Shown here piece after piece: positions 5,813-7,817 of a stretch of 7,817 bases of DNA. Source of the DNA: Bacillota bacterium (GTDB taxonomy: Bacteria; Bacillota; Clostridia; Christensenellales; Aristaeellaceae). The notes under the pieces are model-generated. The model did not search any database. It had not been told where the DNA came from and worked only from the letters and a program-made list of their open reading frames with translations. Made by a program: the position numbers and the translations under genes. Location: positions 1-7,817 of the forward strand of contig JAEWTC010000213.1 in NCBI GenBank assembly GCA_023459675.1, read 5' to 3'. Numbering within the stretch: the stretch's first letter is position 1; each line of letters starts with the position of its first letter.

Positions 5813-6941
5813 ATGCCTTTTGCAATGCCTTGGGCTTCAGGGGCACGTACATTATAGAGGCAATCACCGCGGTCAGCGGCGCGGTGGCAACCAGGCCGAA
5901 GCTGCCCACGAGGGTGTTTAACAGCTGGCTTGCCACGTATTTGAGGTTTACGATATCGCCGGGCGGCGTGCCCTGCCCCGCGAAGTACATGAGCATCGAC
6001 AGGTAATTGCCGGAGTAGGCCAGCATCAGCGTGGTCGCCATCGTGCCCAGTACGTTTCGCCCCACCTCGCGCCCGCTTTTTAAAAGCTCCGTACGGGAGA
6101 TACCGCAGCTGTGCAGCCGCACTTCCTGGCAGGATACGGAAATATCCATGCTCAGGTCCATCACCGCGCCGGAGTTGGCAATGAACATCATGCCGATGAA
6201 CAGCCCACGCGGGTCCAGTTGGAGGGAGGACTGCGAAAGGAGCGGCACAAGGTAGGGAATGTCTCCGCCGTCCAGCTTCAGCCAATCGGTAAACAGAAGC
6301 GCAAGCACGCAGGTAACGAGCGTGCCCGACAGCGAGCCGATCAGCGCCACGGCGCAGCGCCGGGTGAAGCCCGCCACCAGCAGGTCGATGAGCACGGTCA
6401 AAATGACCACGGTCGCAAACGCGGCCAGAATGGGGTTAACCTGGAGCAGCAGCAGCGGGATGAGCAGCTTCCAGATGATGATCACGCTGGCCGCAAGCGA
6501 AATCAGCGCGCCGCAGCCCACCATGCCGCCGAACAGGATCAGCCCCGCGGATAAAAGCGCGATCATAAGGAACAGCGCGTTGCCGCGGTCGTGGTCGATC
6601 AGCGTAACGCCGATCGCCCCGGCCGCGCCGGTGAGCAGCGCGTAGCCGGTATCGCCCGCCTGAAACAGCTTGTCCTTGTCCAGCGCCGCGTTCATGTAAT
6701 TGACCGCCGTAGCGGTTTGGCCTTTATATTCGCCCGTGAGCACCGTGACCTGGCAGAGCTGCGCGCCCGAATACACGATGCCGATGGGGCTGAGCCCTTC
6801 GTTGTTGACGGCGTCCACTCGCACCTTGACGCGGGGCAGTGAGGAATAGGCGGTCTGGTGCGGTTCGGGGATCAAACATAATAGCCCGCATACGACGATC
6901 ATCACGGCGGACAAAATCCAGCTGTTTCTGCGCTTGTTCAT
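5811..6941 (-). CDS. YibE/F-family integral membrane protein
   Basis: A 376-residue membrane protein of the YibE/F family (Pfam YibE_F), whose biochemical role is not established. The first membrane helix (about 8-24) is followed by an extracytoplasmic domain of about 90 residues (30-118), the usual layout. About seven further helices come between 120 and 366. The family signature is clear: A-N-S-G-A-V-M-D-L-S-M-D-I-S at 255-268, then G-R-E-V-G-R-N-V-L-G-T-M at 290-301 and L-M-L-A-Y-S-G-N-Y at 305-313. I chose ATG 6941 (M-N-K-R-R-N) because the first helix and a basic cap follow directly and a weak purine-rich GGGA/GGA site precedes it; the in-frame ATG at 6995 falls inside the upstream terminator hairpin. 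Only 28 bp separate that terminator from the start, so no independent promoter fits between them. Its stop abuts the shared terminator with metY. Confidence 0.87.
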   Translation of the reverse strand: MNKRRNSWILSAVMIVVCGLLCLIPEPHQTAYSSLPRVKVRVDAVNNEGLSPIGIVYSGAQLCQVTVLTGEYKGQTATAVNYMNAALDKDKLFQAGDTGYALLTGAAGAIGVTLIDHDRGNALFLMIALLSAGLILFGGMVGCGALISLAASVIIIWKLLIPLLLLQVNPILAAFATVVILTVLIDLLVAGFTRRCAVALIGSLSGTLVTCVLALLFTDWLKLDGGDIPYLVPLLSQSSLQLDPRGLFIGMMFIANSGAVMDLSMDISVSCQEVRLHSCGISRTELLKSGREVGRNVLGTMATTLMLAYSGNYLSMLMYFAGQGTPPGDIVNLKYVASQLLNTLVGSFGLVATAPLTAVIASIMYVPLKPKALQKA

Positions 6942-6969
6942 CGTGTTTCCATCCCTTTGCGTTTTCTGT

Positions 6970-7001
6970 AAAAAGGCGGGGCTGCCTTGCGGCAACCCCG
7001 C
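6970..7001 (-). terminator. Intrinsic terminator downstream of the alkaline phosphatase gene
   Basis: On the minus strand an 11-bp stem with one G-U wobble (arms 6991-7001 and 6976-6986) carries a GCAA tetraloop of the stable GNRA type and is followed by five T (6970-6974 as A on the plus strand). It lies 18 bp after the natural TAA of the phosphatase frame at 7020-7022. Confidence 0.9.
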
Positions 7002-7019
7002 TGACTGTAAAATTTGGTT

Positions 7020-7103
7020 TTAGTTGGCCGCCGTCAGGCCCATGACTTCCATGGTTTTGCCGAAGATATCGGTGTTGTCGTACACGCCGTTGAACACGTC
7101 CGC
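7020..7103 (-). other. In-frame continuation of the alkaline phosphatase after the TAG codon
   Basis: After the TAG, the same frame reads 27 further codons (A-D-V-F-N-G-V-Y-D-N-T-D-I-F-G-K-T-M-E and on to T-A-A-N) and ends with TAA at 7020-7022. The D-N-T-D-I-F stretch followed by a short helix corresponds to the C-terminal strand and helix of PhoA proteins (E. coli D-Q-T-D-L-F). A terminator stands 18 bp beyond the TAA. The true gene end is therefore 7020 and the TAG is an interruption. Confidence 0.82.
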
Positions 7104-7817
7104 CTATACGCCCAGGGCATACACGGGGATCTGCAATCCGGTGTGGGCGTACGAGGTGTAGCTGAGGCCCGCCTTGCTGTTGAGGATATGGCACACGGCC
7201 ATGGACAGGGGCTCGTACCCGCCGTAGAGCAGCTTTTCGTTGTCGCCGATCACGCGGGCGTCCTTTTCCACCATGCTCAGGTCAAACGCGGCCTGCAGGG
7301 CCTGCAGCTCGGCTTCGGTCAGGGTCAGGGCCATATCGGCTTTGGTGGTCAGGCCGTAATAGGTTTCGATCTGCGCCAGCGCGTCTTCGAACGTCGCGCC
7401 GTTCTTGCGCATTTCGGCGACCAGCTTTGAGAACTCCACATAGCCGATGGTCTCGTTCTGGAGGTAATCAAAGTGGCTGTCGTAGGCGGTGGTGGCAAAG
7501 CCGATGGTCATGCCGCCGGTTTCGTGGTCGCCGGTGACGATGATCAGGGTTTCGTCCGGGTGTTCGGCCGCAAAGTCCACGGCAACCTGCACGGCGTCGG
7601 AGAAGGCCAGGGTGTCGTAAATGCTGGTGGTCGCGTCGTTGGCATGGCACGCCCAGTCAATCTTGCCGCCCTCGGTCATCAGGAAAAAGCCGTTATCATT
7701 GTCCAGCACGGCGATGCCGGCCTCTACGATCTCGGCAAGGGAAAGAATCTCTTCGCCCTGGGCTTCGCGGCGCACGCGGTCGATTTCAAAGGCCATGGCG
7801 TTGTCTTCGGCGATGTC
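7104..7817 (-). CDS. Alkaline phosphatase, PhoA-type (5' end outside window; early TAG stop)
   Basis: The visible 237 codons are the C-terminal half of a PhoA-type alkaline phosphatase, a secreted metalloenzyme that frees phosphate from monoesters. Window-local residues D54 and H58 (K-I-D-W-A-C-H-A-N-D), D97-H98 (T-G-D-H-E-T-G-G) and H225 (A-H-T-G) match E. coli D327, H331, D369, H370 and H412, so every C-terminal metal ligand is present. The D97-to-H225 spacing is about 128 residues against 43 in E. coli, an insertion typical of the larger phosphatases as I recall. The frame is open at 7817, so the ATG at 7796 is internal: codons for D-I-A-E-D-N-A precede it. The frame ends at TAG (7104-7106) after A-L-G-V, where relatives continue; see the in-frame segment downstream. 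The gene is either a fresh nonsense allele or the product of a sequence error. Confidence 0.88.
   Translation of the reverse strand, partial: DIAEDNAMAFEIDRVRREAQGEEILSLAEIVEAGIAVLDNDNGFFLMTEGGKIDWACHANDATTSIYDTLAFSDAVQVAVDFAAEHPDETLIIVTGDHETGGMTIGFATTAYDSHFDYLQNETIGYVEFSKLVAEMRKNGATFEDALAQIETYYGLTTKADMALTLTEAELQALQAAFDLSMVEKDARVIGDNEKLLYGGYEPLSMAVCHILNSKAGLSYTSYAHTGLQIPVYALGV

Noticed and set aside
6942..6995. Upstream ATG extending the YibE/F protein by 18 residues
   Set aside because: That start is inside the terminator hairpin and the extra residues are non-membrane and unlike the family N-terminus.

Overview
The window looks like chromosomal DNA from a GC-rich Firmicute, probably a member of the Clostridia. 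The evidence is a set of strong GAGG/GGGGAG ribosome binding sites, textbook TTGACA promoters with 17-bp spacers, a CymR-type Rrf2 repressor, and clostridial-style families (YibE/F, a DUF6020-like membrane protein, a class C serine hydrolase). The genus cannot be told from the sequence alone. Coding density is very high, no gap reaches 300 bp, and I see no tRNA, rRNA, CRISPR array or mobile element.

Left arm (1-3365, minus strand): three genes read leftward from one promoter. First is a 148-aa Rrf2-family regulator, then (10-bp gap) a 592-aa polytopic membrane protein, then (stop and start sharing one base) a secreted serine hydrolase that runs off the window.

Centre (3366-5734): a 144-bp divergent control region separates the regulator from cysK (cysteine synthase), followed 11 bp later by metY (O-acetylhomoserine sulfhydrylase). 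The two promoters stand back to back with -35 boxes only 5 bp apart. Just downstream of each -10 box lies the same inverted-repeat pattern, CATA-N9-TATG. The regulator has no cysteines, so it cannot carry an IscR-type cluster, and it ends in YMFFI. A C-terminal isoleucine is what CysK uses to dock its partners, and Bacillus CymR is known to work through CysK. The simplest reading is a self-contained sulfur-assimilation switch: CymR-like repressor, its likely CysK co-repressor, and the target operon, all in one divergent locus. Novel here is that the repressor also heads an operon with two cell-envelope genes.

Right arm (5745-7817, minus strand): a bidirectional hairpin terminator with an 18-bp perfect stem closes metY and the oncoming YibE/F-family membrane gene. 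Upstream of that gene is a strong terminator and then the 3' part of a PhoA-type alkaline phosphatase. The phosphatase frame holds an in-frame TAG 27 codons before its natural TAA end, and the homologous-looking C-terminal segment continues after it. This is a nonsense mutation, a sequence error, or readthrough.
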